Below are positions 43,038-51,752 of a stretch of DNA of 64,000 nt, piece after piece. Under the pieces are notes generated by a model that saw only the letters and a program-made list of their open reading frames with translations, did not search any database and was not told the origin of the DNA. Position numbers and translations under genes: made by a program. Each line of letters begins with the position of its first letter. Positions within the stretch are counted from its first letter, which is position 1. The stretch is from Methylobacillus methanolivorans (GTDB taxonomy: Bacteria; Pseudomonadota; Gammaproteobacteria; Burkholderiales; Methylophilaceae): the NCBI RefSeq assembly GCF_044751345.1, contig NZ_JBIWXY010000001.1, positions 744,001-808,000 on the forward strand, written 5' to 3'.

Positions 43038-44198
43038 ATGCATGCTGAACTATGGAATTATGAGCGGGCATTCGAAAGTGCTGATCACGTCATCACGCAC
43101 CCTAATCCCAGTTCTGTCAGCCTCTCTGTGCGCGCAAGCGCACTGGTTTTCAGCGACCCAAGGTCACAGGCTTTATTGAACCTGATTGAGAAAATTGCCG
43201 CCAGCAACGCCACCGCTCTGATTATTGGCGAGACAGGTACCGGCAAGGAACTGATTGCCCGTCATATCCATGCACTCAGTAACAGGAGAGATGGCCCTTT
43301 CCAGGCAATCAATTGCGGAGCTTTCTCAGAAACCTTAGTAGAGAGTGAGTTGTTCGGCTATGAGCGTGGTGCCTTTACCGGCGCAACCAGTGCCAAGACA
43401 GGATGGTTTGAATCAGCCAACGGCGGCACATTGTTTCTTGATGAAATTGGAGATCTGCCCCAGTCAACCCAGGTCAAATTATTAAGAGTGTTGCAGGAGC
43501 GTGAAGTCGTTCGACTTGGTTCACGTAAGGCTACACCAATAGATGTACGCCTGATTGCCGCTACCAATGTAGATCTGGAAGAAGCGGTACGTGCTGGCCG
43601 ATTTCGTGAAGATTTATACTACCGCATCAAGGTAGTACCTATTGACCTGCCTCCTTTACGCGAACGTCCTGGTGACATCTTGCCTTTGGTAGAGCACTTC
43701 CTGAATGTCTACAAGTCACGCTTGCATACAGATATTCCCAAGCTTGCACCCGACACCATTCAGCAATTACTGCACTATCCTTGGCCAGGAAATATTCGAG
43801 AGCTCGAAAATGTTATTCATCGCGCATTACTGATTTCGACCTCTGGAACCTTGCACCCAAAAGATTTAGGCCTGCCACCGATAGGAACAGCACCACTCGA
43901 AAAACCAGAATTAAAACCGGTATTGACATCATATGGAGCCGGCAAGGTAGAAAATACTACCTCTCCGACAAGTGGTTCAACACCATCACTGACCACGCTG
44001 GAGACCTACCAGCTAGAACGCGTTCTTAACCAGTTTTTTGAATCACCTCCACCCAATCTATTTGAGCTGGTCAATGCACTTTTGGTAGAAAAGGCCTATG
44101 AGTTCAGTAATAAAAACCAGGTACACACCGCCAAGCTCTTGGGGATTAGCCGCAATATCCTACGTGCAAGATTAAAGGAACTCAACCTGATTGCCTAA
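43038..44198 (+). CDS. Sigma-54-dependent activator without sensory domain
   Basis: 386-residue bacterial enhancer-binding protein. AAA+ domain: Walker A G-E-T-G-T-G-K-E at 64-71, sigma-54 loop G-A-F-T-G-A at 111-116, Walker B T-L-F-L-D-E-I-G-D about 131-139, W-P-G-N-I-R-E-L-E-N near 249-258. A ~70-residue Ser/Thr/Pro-containing linker leads to a C-terminal Fis-like helix-turn-helix (about 360-382). The N-terminus before the AAA+ is only ~45 residues, so there is no receiver, GAF or PAS domain, as in SfnR-type regulators of sulfone use. It is the only such activator in the window. ATG 43038 has a poor RBS; the true start could be slightly different. It ends at a bidirectional terminator. Confidence 0.93.
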   Translation: MHAELWNYERAFESADHVITHPNPSSVSLSVRASALVFSDPRSQALLNLIEKIAASNATALIIGETGTGKELIARHIHALSNRRDGPFQAINCGAFSETLVESELFGYERGAFTGATSAKTGWFESANGGTLFLDEIGDLPQSTQVKLLRVLQEREVVRLGSRKATPIDVRLIAATNVDLEEAVRAGRFREDLYYRIKVVPIDLPPLRERPGDILPLVEHFLNVYKSRLHTDIPKLAPDTIQQLLHYPWPGNIRELENVIHRALLISTSGTLHPKDLGLPPIGTAPLEKPELKPVLTSYGAGKVENTTSPTSGSTPSLTTLETYQLERVLNQFFESPPPNLFELVNALLVEKAYEFSNKNQVHTAKLLGISRNILRARLKELNLIA

Positions 44199-44210
44199 TC
44201 ACTGAAATAA

Positions 44211-44234
44211 CAAAACCACCCTAAGGTGGTTTTG
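44211..44234. terminator. Bidirectional terminator between activator and DUF5610 genes
   Basis: CAAAACCACC/GGTGGTTTTG stem with CTAA loop, A-rich and T-rich flanks, serving the convergent genes on either side. Confidence 0.85.
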
Positions 44235-44250
44235 TTATTTTCTTGGATCT

Positions 44251-44853
44251 TTACTCTTGTGAAGCGCCCGACTGATCACTCTCTCCACGGATGGCCGCTA
44301 TTTTTGTCGCAAGGAAATCATCAAATCCTTTCTGCACCAGATCATAGGTTTTGGCAATGCCCGCAGCAATATCACTACCCTCTCCCAATACATTCAGCCC
44401 AGTCAGGATATCCTTGGCCTCAGCATAGCCCTTCTCGAAGCCACCCCGGATTAATGCCACGAAATCACGCGCTACTGTTTCCGGATCTTTATCCGGGTAG
44501 CGCGCAGCATAGGCATCAAAAAAACCTGTAGACATCGACAAAATACGTCCGGCTGTAGCTTCGGCACTATTATCCTGCCCCATCGCGTTCCCAATGGCAT
44601 TCGCACCAAGTTCAGGCTGGAGCACGGCATTCAAGTGCTCGACAGCTGAGCGATACAACAAGGCCAAGCCATCATTCCCTGACTGAATCGAAACCTGTAG
44701 TGAAGCTTGCAGGATTTGTGCGTTAAGCACTGATTTTTGCCCACCTGGACTAGCTTCTGCAGCTTTTTTCGCTTCATTAAGCGTGTCATTAGCAGATATC
44801 GAAGTTACTGGAGTCATGCTGCCAGTAGTAATGCTGTTGCTGGATGCAACCAT
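44251..44853 (-). CDS. DUF5610-domain protein
   Basis: 200 residues with no signal peptide or membrane helix. The C-terminal ~110 residues carry the conserved DUF5610 pattern: Y-P-D-K-D-P-E-T-V-A-R-D-F-V, R-G-G-F-E-K-G-Y-A-E-A-K-D-I-L and T-Y-D-L-V-Q-K-G-F-D-D-F-L; the N-terminal ~60 are low-complexity Ser/Thr/Ala. Good RBS (GAGGAGG). Function unknown. Transcribed alone; upstream 44854-44958 has no recognised promoter. Confidence 0.8.
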   Translation of the reverse strand: MVASSNSITTGSMTPVTSISANDTLNEAKKAAEASPGGQKSVLNAQILQASLQVSIQSGNDGLALLYRSAVEHLNAVLQPELGANAIGNAMGQDNSAEATAGRILSMSTGFFDAYAARYPDKDPETVARDFVALIRGGFEKGYAEAKDILTGLNVLGEGSDIAAGIAKTYDLVQKGFDDFLATKIAAIRGESDQSGASQE

Positions 44854-44958
44854 AGTGCCCTCCTCAAATTATCTCGATGGTATTTATCTATATCGGCCAT
44901 CATCAGAATAAATGAAGTCATTTTCAATCTAATCAATGTAGTACAAAGCTCAATAAGC

Positions 44959-44989
44959 AAAAAGGGAGCCGAAAACGGCTCCCTTTTTG
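44959..44989 (-). terminator. Terminator after the FMN reductase gene
   Basis: AAAAAGGGAGCCG/CGGCTCCCTTTTT stem with a four-base loop and T-run on the minus strand, 21 bases beyond the reductase stop. Confidence 0.88.
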
Positions 44990-45009
44990 TATAAACCTAC
45001 GCTGCGTCT

Positions 45010-45561
45010 TTATGCAACCAAGGTATGCGGTACATCTTGTCTCAACAAGAAAACTGCCTGCTCAACAGCAACATCTATGCGCTGACGTATGGCATCGCTT
45101 GTTAATTGATAATGACTAAACTCGGTATCCTTGGCATAGATCGCCGTAGGAGTGGTATAGACATTGAAAAAACTTGCCAACGTGCGTAACTGGTAGTCAA
45201 CCACCATGGCATGCTGATCACTACCGCCAGTTGCAGCCAAGATGGCCACTTTACCGACCAAGGCTTTAGGGTCAAGCAAATCAAAAAAATGCTTCAGCAA
45301 ACCCGTATAAGAAGCTTTATATACAGGGCTTGCAATCACAAGCAAATCTGCCTCTTGTACTTTTTTATATATCTCCGTTAATTCTGCTGGAAAACTTCCA
45401 TAAGACACGGTGCTACCCAATACTGGTGCAATCTCGGCAATATCAATCACCTCGGCAGGTGCATGTAATTGATGTGATGCACGGGCAGTAATTTCCTCAA
45501 CGAGCGATTTTGTCCTGGACGGCTGCGACAAACTGCCTGAGATACCTATTATTTTTGCCAT
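45010..45561 (-). CDS. NADPH-dependent FMN reductase (SsuE/MsuE type)
   Basis: 183-residue flavodoxin-fold reductase that supplies FMNH2 to two-component monooxygenases. G-I-S-G-S-L-S-Q-P-S-R-T at the N-terminus binds the FMN phosphate, S-P-V-Y-K-A-S-Y-T-G-L-L-K is the flavin loop, and A-T-G-G-S-D-Q-H matches SsuE/MsuE. ATG 45561 is chosen because AGGAG is five bases upstream; the open frame starts at 45579. Its sigma-54 promoter of the same type as the monooxygenase operon 29 kb away suggests joint expression. Confidence 0.92.
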   Translation of the reverse strand: MAKIIGISGSLSQPSRTKSLVEEITARASHQLHAPAEVIDIAEIAPVLGSTVSYGSFPAELTEIYKKVQEADLLVIASPVYKASYTGLLKHFFDLLDPKALVGKVAILAATGGSDQHAMVVDYQLRTLASFFNVYTTPTAIYAKDTEFSHYQLTSDAIRQRIDVAVEQAVFLLRQDVPHTLVA

Positions 45562-45621
45562 ACCAACTCCTACTTCCATTAATTAACTCAACTCATGCCA
45601 AGGCATGCATTGAATAAATTC

Positions 45622-45637
45622 AGCAATAAAAGTGCCA
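45622..45637 (-). promoter_or_regulatory. Sigma-54 promoter of the FMN reductase gene
   Basis: Minus-strand TGGCACTTTTATTGCT, matching TGGCAC-N5-TTGCW at all consensus positions; 61 bases before ATG 45561. Confidence 0.86.
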
Positions 45638-45699
45638 GGGCAAAATATGATTATAAATCAATTAGGAGTAATACCAATATGCCAAGCGCCTTGGATAAG

Positions 45700-45748
45700 G
45701 TGCTGATTAACCAACATCACTTCAACAGTACTGCTGTTTAATCAGCAC
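45700..45748. promoter_or_regulatory. UAS cluster upstream of the FMN reductase promoter
   Basis: GTGCT-N8-AACAT at 45700-45717, CCAAC-N8-AACAG at 45711-45728 (half match) and CTGCT-N8-AGCAC at 45731-45748 (9 of 10 specified bases). TGCTGATTA/TAATCAGCA inside the same stretch is a larger inverted repeat that could also terminate the chemoreceptor transcript ending at 45764. Confidence 0.58.
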
Positions 45749-45763
45749 ATCCTTTTGTTTTTA

Positions 45764-47320
45764 TCAAGCAACCTTGAATATTTCTACGGCTTTCTTCAGA
45801 TTGTTTGCCTGCTCATCCAGTGCAGTAGCTGTCGCAGCTGACTCTTCTACCAGCGCAGAATTTTGCTGGGTCGCATCGTCAATTTGTGTGATGGCAATCT
45901 TCACATGCTCAATCCCAGTAGCCTGCTCACTAGAGGCAGATGCAATTTCCTCAATCAAAGTAGCAATCTGGTTTACAGAAGTTGAGACCCCAAGAATCGT
46001 GTTACCTGCCGCAGTCACTTTACGAGTTCCAGTCTCAATGACCTCACCAGAAGATGCGATCAAGGTCTTGATTTCCTTCGCAGCACTTGCACTACGCTGG
46101 GCTAATGAGCGTACTTCACTCGCCACAACAGCAAACCCTTTACCCTGCTCACCTGCCCGCGCCGCCTCCACCGCAGCATTCAGTGCAAGGATGTTGGTCT
46201 GAAATGCAATTCCGTCAATCAAGCCAGTGATTTCCTCAATCTGCCCAGATTTGTTACTGATTTCCTGCATGATCTGGACCACCTCACCCATAGCGCTTTC
46301 TCCCTGCTGGGCAACTTGGCTGGCATTTTGTACCATCGCTGTTGCGGCACGTGCGTTCTCGGCATTATTCGAGACAGTTTCTGCCAACTGCTCCATACTG
46401 CTCACTGTTTCTTCAAGCGAACTAGCTTGTTCCTCAGTACGGTGAGACAAATCATTGTTACCGACCGCAATTTCACCAGTACCACTGTTGATCTGTTCAA
46501 CGCCTGCTCGTACCTGAAGCACCATCTTTGCAAGGCTATCTTTCATATCGATCAAGTATGGATATATCTGGCCAGGGCAGTTTTTACCGAATGGTTCGAT
46601 ATGAAACGTTAAATCCCCATCGGCAATTTTTTGAAAATACTCTTTTACCTGATCTAAAGGAGTTCTTACAAAATACACAATATAGCGATCTGCCAATACC
46701 AAAAGAATCAGGCAGATCAGCAATACTACAGCAACAACCACAATAACCTGCATGCGGTTATTTTTTGCCGTCTGTAGCATCTCGGTATAGCGTTGTTCTA
46801 ATTGTCCATCCATCTCTTGGATGGTGTTGGCAAACTGACGGCTAGCCCCCACAACAACCGCAATATCGTGTTGCTTATATTGCGCAAGGTTTCCCTGTTC
46901 CAGTAACTCAAGCAATGTTCCCAAGCCCTCGTCCACCAAGGCGTTGTAGTGAGCCTTGAGTTGCTGAATCTGTCCGGCATCCACAGATGCTGCATGCTGC
47001 ATGAAGTCATCAAAACCATGATTGGCTTGTCCCAATGCTTCCTTAACACTTCTTGCCTCTTCCTGACTAGCGGCGTGATCACCTACCTCAAGGCTCTCTG
47101 CCAGTCTCACTATTCTCAGCCTTGCACGTAGCAACTGGTCATTGACCTGAGCCAAGGTTCGGGTTTGTTGTAGCATTGAATAACTAAGATCCAGCTCATG
47201 CCCTGCTGTCGTCACTCCCTTTAAGCCTACCCCTGAAAGCGTAAGGATCATGATACTGATAAACGCCAGTACAATAAGCACCATGCGATGCACTGTGATA
47301 TCTCGTAGGTACTGTTTCAT
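45764..47320 (-). CDS. Methyl-accepting chemotaxis protein
   Basis: 518-residue transmembrane chemoreceptor. N-terminal helix (residues ~12-32), a periplasmic four-helix-bundle region, second helix near 190-215, HAMP, and a long cytoplasmic signalling coiled coil with the invariant hairpin I-A-F-Q-T-N-I-L-A-L-N-A-A-V-E-A-A-R-A-G. It ends in K-K-A-V-E-I-F-K-V-A, without the CheR-docking pentapeptide. AGGG before ATG. Ligand unknown. Confidence 0.94.
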   Translation of the reverse strand: MKQYLRDITVHRMVLIVLAFISIMILTLSGVGLKGVTTAGHELDLSYSMLQQTRTLAQVNDQLLRARLRIVRLAESLEVGDHAASQEEARSVKEALGQANHGFDDFMQHAASVDAGQIQQLKAHYNALVDEGLGTLLELLEQGNLAQYKQHDIAVVVGASRQFANTIQEMDGQLEQRYTEMLQTAKNNRMQVIVVVAVVLLICLILLVLADRYIVYFVRTPLDQVKEYFQKIADGDLTFHIEPFGKNCPGQIYPYLIDMKDSLAKMVLQVRAGVEQINSGTGEIAVGNNDLSHRTEEQASSLEETVSSMEQLAETVSNNAENARAATAMVQNASQVAQQGESAMGEVVQIMQEISNKSGQIEEITGLIDGIAFQTNILALNAAVEAARAGEQGKGFAVVASEVRSLAQRSASAAKEIKTLIASSGEVIETGTRKVTAAGNTILGVSTSVNQIATLIEEIASASSEQATGIEHVKIAITQIDDATQQNSALVEESAATATALDEQANNLKKAVEIFKVA

Positions 47321-47489
47321 ATTGACCCTTCGTTATATGTTCATTTATTGGTAAGCGAAACAATCGCACCATCTAACTAAAATAACGGAGGAAAAAAGGG
47401 AAAATTTAACAAAATGTTACAGTCTGTAATATTTTGTATATTTGCTGAATTTACTGATTTTATTAGACTATTCGCGTCACCACTAACAA

Positions 47490-48740
47490 TTACCTTTTGC
47501 TTTTAAGCCAATAAGTATTCACCACACCCTTACCTTTAATCTCGACCCCGTTGCGAGGTTCGAAAACATAATCCTGATTTAATAACGCGTAAGTCGAAGC
47601 AGAAACCTGAATTTGGTTGGGGAGCCCTGTATGCTCCATCCGGCTGGCAAAATTCACAGCATCGCCCCATAAATCGTAGCTAAATCTTGTGTTACCAATG
47701 ATTCCAGCTACGACTGCTCCACTATTAATACCAATGCGCATCTCCAATGATTGGCCAATCTCATGGGAAACCTCCCTCAATAAAGCTGGCATCGCCAATG
47801 CCATATCCGCAATCACTTGAGCATGGTCATGACGAGGGTTCGGTGCTCCCGCAATTACCATATAGGCATCTCCTATCGTCTTGATTTTTTCTACGCCATA
47901 TTGCGTAGCAAGTTGGTCAAAACGTGAAAATACGTGATTGAGCATATCAACTACCTGAGTTGGACTCAACGTGGCAGATATCTGGGTAAAGTTAACAATA
48001 TCAGCAAATAAGATAGTAACTGCCTCATGGCTGTCCGCGATGCGAGTGCCCTGCGCTTCATGCAACCGCTGCGCGACTGAATCGGGCAAGATGCTGCGCA
48101 ATAACTGTTCTGATCGTGATTTCTCAATCGCAAGTGCCTCCAGCACTTTTGCTTTTTGTGATTGAAAATAACGCATCACGATATAAAGGATGCCCGATAC
48201 TCCGGTCATATTGATCGCGAAAAAGGCATCCCTGATATCGCTGGGAATAGGCAGTGCGTGCATGGAAAACAGGGAGTTCAGCCACCATGACAACACGGCC
48301 AATACACCAAACAAGATAAACCAAGGGGTTGATTGCCGAGTCCCTAATATCATCAGGGCCCCTACGGGAGACAAGATCGCCCAGAAGGCAACGCCACTAG
48401 AAGCCTGAAAACCACCGATGATCCACTGCATGAAAAATGGCATCACCAGCAGCATCACCAACTGAGTAAAAGTGAACGCATCAAATCGCTTGAAATGGTA
48501 AAACACCAATAAACTACTATAGGAAATGATGATGTAGATATAAGGCACAGCAGCCATTACCGCATAGCCTTCACCCAGGCTGGATAAGCTGAATATCCAG
48601 AATACACAGGCCAAGCTTTCTGCCAGCACCAGAATAGACAAGATCACCACGCCAAGCACTACCGTCCTGGCAACCTCAGGTGGCTTACTCCCCAGAAAAG
48701 GCTGGATTAGCCGTAGGAAATAACGGTCAGCCTGATACAT
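47490..48740 (-). CDS. Membrane-bound class III adenylate cyclase
   Basis: About 416 residues. Six hydrophobic helices occupy the first ~180 residues, a short coiled coil follows, then a class III cyclase domain: V-T-I-L-F-A-D-I-V-N-F-T-Q-I with the first metal Asp, K-I-K-T-I-G-D-A-Y-M with the adenine-selective Lys and second metal Asp, and D-L-W-G-D-A-V-N-F-A-S-R-M with the Asn/Arg transition-state pair. ATG 48740 is preferred over the TTG at 48770. Probably makes cAMP; signal unknown. Stands alone. Confidence 0.9.
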   Translation of the reverse strand: MYQADRYFLRLIQPFLGSKPPEVARTVVLGVVILSILVLAESLACVFWIFSLSSLGEGYAVMAAVPYIYIIISYSSLLVFYHFKRFDAFTFTQLVMLLVMPFFMQWIIGGFQASSGVAFWAILSPVGALMILGTRQSTPWFILFGVLAVLSWWLNSLFSMHALPIPSDIRDAFFAINMTGVSGILYIVMRYFQSQKAKVLEALAIEKSRSEQLLRSILPDSVAQRLHEAQGTRIADSHEAVTILFADIVNFTQISATLSPTQVVDMLNHVFSRFDQLATQYGVEKIKTIGDAYMVIAGAPNPRHDHAQVIADMALAMPALLREVSHEIGQSLEMRIGINSGAVVAGIIGNTRFSYDLWGDAVNFASRMEHTGLPNQIQVSASTYALLNQDYVFEPRNGVEIKGKGVVNTYWLKSKR

Positions 48741-48838
48741 GATGACGTTCTCTTTTTTCTTGTAATTCAATTGATTCGATCAATATAGCTTAAGGTCGAT
48801 CGTTAATCCATCCCTCTCTTGGCCGATGAAAGCACTGG

Positions 48839-48865
48839 CTGACGCACGTCCATTTGAGTTAGAAT
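48839..48865 (+). promoter_or_regulatory. Possible promoter of the 4.5S RNA gene
   Basis: CTGACG at 48839-48844 and TAGAAT at 48860-48865 with a short 15-base spacer, ending about 6 bases before the RNA 5' end. Position is right but the spacer is suboptimal. Confidence 0.35.
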
Positions 48866-48870
48866 GCTGT

Positions 48871-48970
48871 CTGGCGGGCCTCCCCGCATTGCAAAGTAGT
48901 GAACCTGGTCAGGTCCGGAAGGAAGCAGCCACAACTATTGAAGCAAGTGCCGGGGGTTTGGCTCGCCTCT
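48871..48970 (+). ncRNA. ffs: 4.5S RNA of the signal recognition particle
   Basis: About 100 bases. The central GGTCAGGTCCGGAAGGAAGC at 48908-48927 is the universal SRP apical domain; the ends GGCGGGCC (48873-48880) and GGCTCGCC pair to close the long hairpin. It precedes dnaX, the usual bacterial neighbour. Exact ends are estimated to a few bases. Confidence 0.95.
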
Positions 48971-49085
48971 TAACGAATCGAAAAACCTGCCAGAAAAGAT
49001 CGCGCCGAAGTAGTATTGGCATTGCATCAACCGCAAGCAACGGCAGGTACCTGCAACGCATGACACCCATTGAGTTTATACACCT

Positions 49086-50786
49086 ATGAGCTATCAGGTT
49101 CTTGCCCGCAAATGGCGCCCAAAATCCTTTGATGCGCTGGTAGGCCAGGAACACGTGGTTCGTGCGCTCACCAATGCCCTGCAACAGCAACGCTTGCATC
49201 ACGCTTACCTATTCACTGGTACACGTGGCGTTGGCAAGACTACGCTCTCCCGCATCCTGGCAAAATCATTGAATTGTGAACAGGGCGTCAGCGCAACGCC
49301 TTGTGGTCAATGCGCAGCCTGTGTTGCGATTGATAAAGGCAGCTTCCTGGATTATGTCGAGATGGATGCTGCATCCAACCGCGGCGTAGAGGATATGACG
49401 TCGTTGCTGGAAAAAGCTATTTACGCTCCGACACAGGGCCGCTATAAAGTGTATATGCTTGATGAAGTGCACCAGCTGACAGGCCATGCCTTCAATGCCA
49501 TGCTGAAAACGCTGGAAGAACCACCGGCACACGTCAAGTTCATCCTAGCCACGACTGATCCACAAAAAGTACCAGTCACCATCCTCTCGCGCTGCCTACA
49601 ATTCAATTTACGTCAGATGTCGAGCAGCGGTATCGCCGAGCACCTGCAGCATGTGTTATCCGAAGAAAACATTGCCTTTGAGCCGGTAGCGCTACAGCTG
49701 ATTGGCCGCTCAGCCAATGGCAGCATGCGCGATGCGCTCTCCTTGCTGGATCAGGCCATTGCCTACGGTGGCGACAGCGTCAATGAAAAAGAAGTCCGTG
49801 CGATGCTGGGCGCCATTGACCAGAGTTACCTCTTCGACTTGCTCAATGCCCTACTCTCTCAAGATGGCAATGCCGTATTGAGCCAAGCCCGCGCCATGGA
49901 GCAACGCGCGATCTCATTCGATGCAGCATTGAATGACTTGGCCAATCTGCTGCATGAGATTGCGATTGTACAAGCCGTTCCTGATAGCATCGCGCACGAT
50001 CATCCAGAACGCCAATCCATGCTTGATCTCGCATCTCGCATGGGGGCAGAAGAATTACAGCTGTATTACCAGATTGCCCTGTTGGCAAGACGCGACTTGG
50101 GCTTGGCGCCTGACGAATTTGCAGGCTTTACAATGGCGCTGCTACGTATGCTGGCGTTTAACCCAGGAGAACAAAAGCCTCCCGCACGAGCAAAACCAGC
50201 CCCTGCCGCAGCCACAGAACATGTTCCACCTCGTGCCAGTGCGGCCCTGGCTATCAGCCAACCAGCCACCAAGGTAATTGCACCCAGCACCACCGCGCCA
50301 GCATTGGAGATAACACCTCCACCCGCAACAGCATTAACGCCACCTCAGCCAACAGTTGTTGCTACTCCAGCACCTATTGAAGAGTCTTCCACACCAACGA
50401 TTACACGCGCATTTGACGGCAATTGGCGCGTGTTGGTCGATCGTCTAAAGTTGGGGTTGGCACGAGCACTGGCACAAAACTGTGAGCTGGCAAGCTTTGA
50501 TGAAGAACATATTGCCTTTTCAGTACCCCCTTCGCAAAAGCATCTGCTCAATATGGGCTATGAAGAAAAATTGCGAAGCGCAGTTGAACAGCACTTTGGC
50601 CGCAAGATCAAGATGACATTTTCGCTGGGAGGTAGCGGTAATACTCCTGCCCAATTAATGAGCCAGGAAAAAGCAGCCTTACAGGCTGATGCAGAAGATG
50701 CTATTCATAACGATGGCTTTGTACAGGCACTCATCAAGGACTTTGGTGCCCAAATCATTCCATCCAGCATCAAACCACTTCAATAA
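49086..50786 (+). CDS. dnaX: DNA polymerase III subunits tau/gamma
   Basis: 566-residue clamp-loader ATPase. Walker A G-T-R-G-V-G-K-T-T at about 44-52, a four-cysteine zinc module (C-E-Q-G-V-S-A-T-P-C-G-Q-C-A-A-C), D-E-V-H-Q-L-T Walker B and S-R-C-L-Q-F sensor region are clear. A Pro/Ala-rich linker (about 355-440) leads to the tau C-terminal domain. No A-AAA-AAG type slippery stretch was noticed, so there is no evidence of programmed frameshifting to gamma. Starts a run with ybaB and recR. Confidence 0.96.
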   Translation: MSYQVLARKWRPKSFDALVGQEHVVRALTNALQQQRLHHAYLFTGTRGVGKTTLSRILAKSLNCEQGVSATPCGQCAACVAIDKGSFLDYVEMDAASNRGVEDMTSLLEKAIYAPTQGRYKVYMLDEVHQLTGHAFNAMLKTLEEPPAHVKFILATTDPQKVPVTILSRCLQFNLRQMSSSGIAEHLQHVLSEENIAFEPVALQLIGRSANGSMRDALSLLDQAIAYGGDSVNEKEVRAMLGAIDQSYLFDLLNALLSQDGNAVLSQARAMEQRAISFDAALNDLANLLHEIAIVQAVPDSIAHDHPERQSMLDLASRMGAEELQLYYQIALLARRDLGLAPDEFAGFTMALLRMLAFNPGEQKPPARAKPAPAAATEHVPPRASAALAISQPATKVIAPSTTAPALEITPPPATALTPPQPTVVATPAPIEESSTPTITRAFDGNWRVLVDRLKLGLARALAQNCELASFDEEHIAFSVPPSQKHLLNMGYEEKLRSAVEQHFGRKIKMTFSLGGSGNTPAQLMSQEKAALQADAEDAIHNDGFVQALIKDFGAQIIPSSIKPLQ

Positions 50787-50807
50787 TTACGTTCGGAGGA
50801 AAAACAC

Positions 50808-51134
50808 ATGATGAAAGGCGGCTTGGGCAATCTGATGAAGCAGGCCCAACAAATGCAGGAAAACATGAAACGTGCGCAGGAGGAACTGGGCAAGGTTGAA
50901 GTTGAAGGCCAATCAGCCTCAGGCCTAGTCAAGATCACCATGACCTGCCGCCATGAAGTGCGTCGCGTCAGCATTGACGATAGCCTACTGCAAGATGACA
51001 AGGAACTACTGGAAGACTTGATTGCCACCGCATTCAATGATGCGGCACGCAAGGCAGAAACCACAAGCCAGGAACGTATGAGTAGCCTCACCGCTGGCCT
51101 GCCTATTCCACCTGGCATGAAGCTACCTTTCTGA
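50808..51134 (+). CDS. ybaB: YbaB/EbfC nucleoid-associated protein
   Basis: 108 residues, DNA-binding dimer of the YbaB/EbfC family: G-L-G-N-L-M-K-Q-A-Q-Q-M-Q at the N-terminus and the P-P-G-M-K-L-P-F end are characteristic. GGAGGA precedes ATG. Between dnaX and recR as in most bacteria. Confidence 0.95.
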   Translation: MMKGGLGNLMKQAQQMQENMKRAQEELGKVEVEGQSASGLVKITMTCRHEVRRVSIDDSLLQDDKELLEDLIATAFNDAARKAETTSQERMSSLTAGLPIPPGMKLPF

Positions 51135-51152
51135 TCTAGGTTTACAAGCATC

Positions 51153-51752
51153 ATGCGTAATCCACCTGCACTGGAACAATTGGTTGAAGCCCTGCGCTGC
51201 CTACCCGGCGTAGGCCCAAAATCCGCCTTGCGTATGGCGTATTATCTGTTGCAACGGGATAGGAAAGGTGCAGGACTATTAGCCAAATCTCTAGATCAGG
51301 CCTTGCAGGTGGTGAGTCATTGCAGTCTATGCAACAACTTCAGCGAGCAAGAGATTTGCCCGCTGTGCGCCTCCCCTGCTCGCGATCATACATTGCTCTG
51401 CATCGTGGAAATGCCTAGTGATCTCATGATGCTTGAGCAAACCCAATCTTACCAAGGCATGTATTTTGTCCTGATGGGCAGGCTATCGCCCTTGGATGGC
51501 ATCGGCCCTCGCGATATTCACCTGGACAAGCTACTCAAGCGCGCCCAGGACGGTGAGGTGGAAGAAGTTATTCTCGCTACCAACTATACGGTCGAAGGTG
51601 AAGCAACAGCGCATTATGTCAGCGAACTATTGCGTGCCCGTGGCATCAAGGTAAGCCGCATCGCACGCGGCTTGCCCATGGGTGGAGAAATCGAGCATGT
51701 GGATAGCGGCACCTTGGCGCAAGCCCTATTGGAGCGCCGCAACGTACGCTAG
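51153..51752 (+). CDS. recR: Recombination protein RecR
   Basis: 199 residues; RecFOR-pathway mediator. Helix-hairpin-helix at the N-terminus (L-P-G-V-G-P-K-S-A-L-R-M), zinc motif C-S-L-C-N-N-F-S-E-Q-E-I-C-P-L-C, and Toprim domain with V-E-M-P-S-D. Stop overlaps the convergent gph gene by four bases. Confidence 0.96.
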   Translation: MRNPPALEQLVEALRCLPGVGPKSALRMAYYLLQRDRKGAGLLAKSLDQALQVVSHCSLCNNFSEQEICPLCASPARDHTLLCIVEMPSDLMMLEQTQSYQGMYFVLMGRLSPLDGIGPRDIHLDKLLKRAQDGEVEEVILATNYTVEGEATAHYVSELLRARGIKVSRIARGLPMGGEIEHVDSGTLAQALLERRNVR

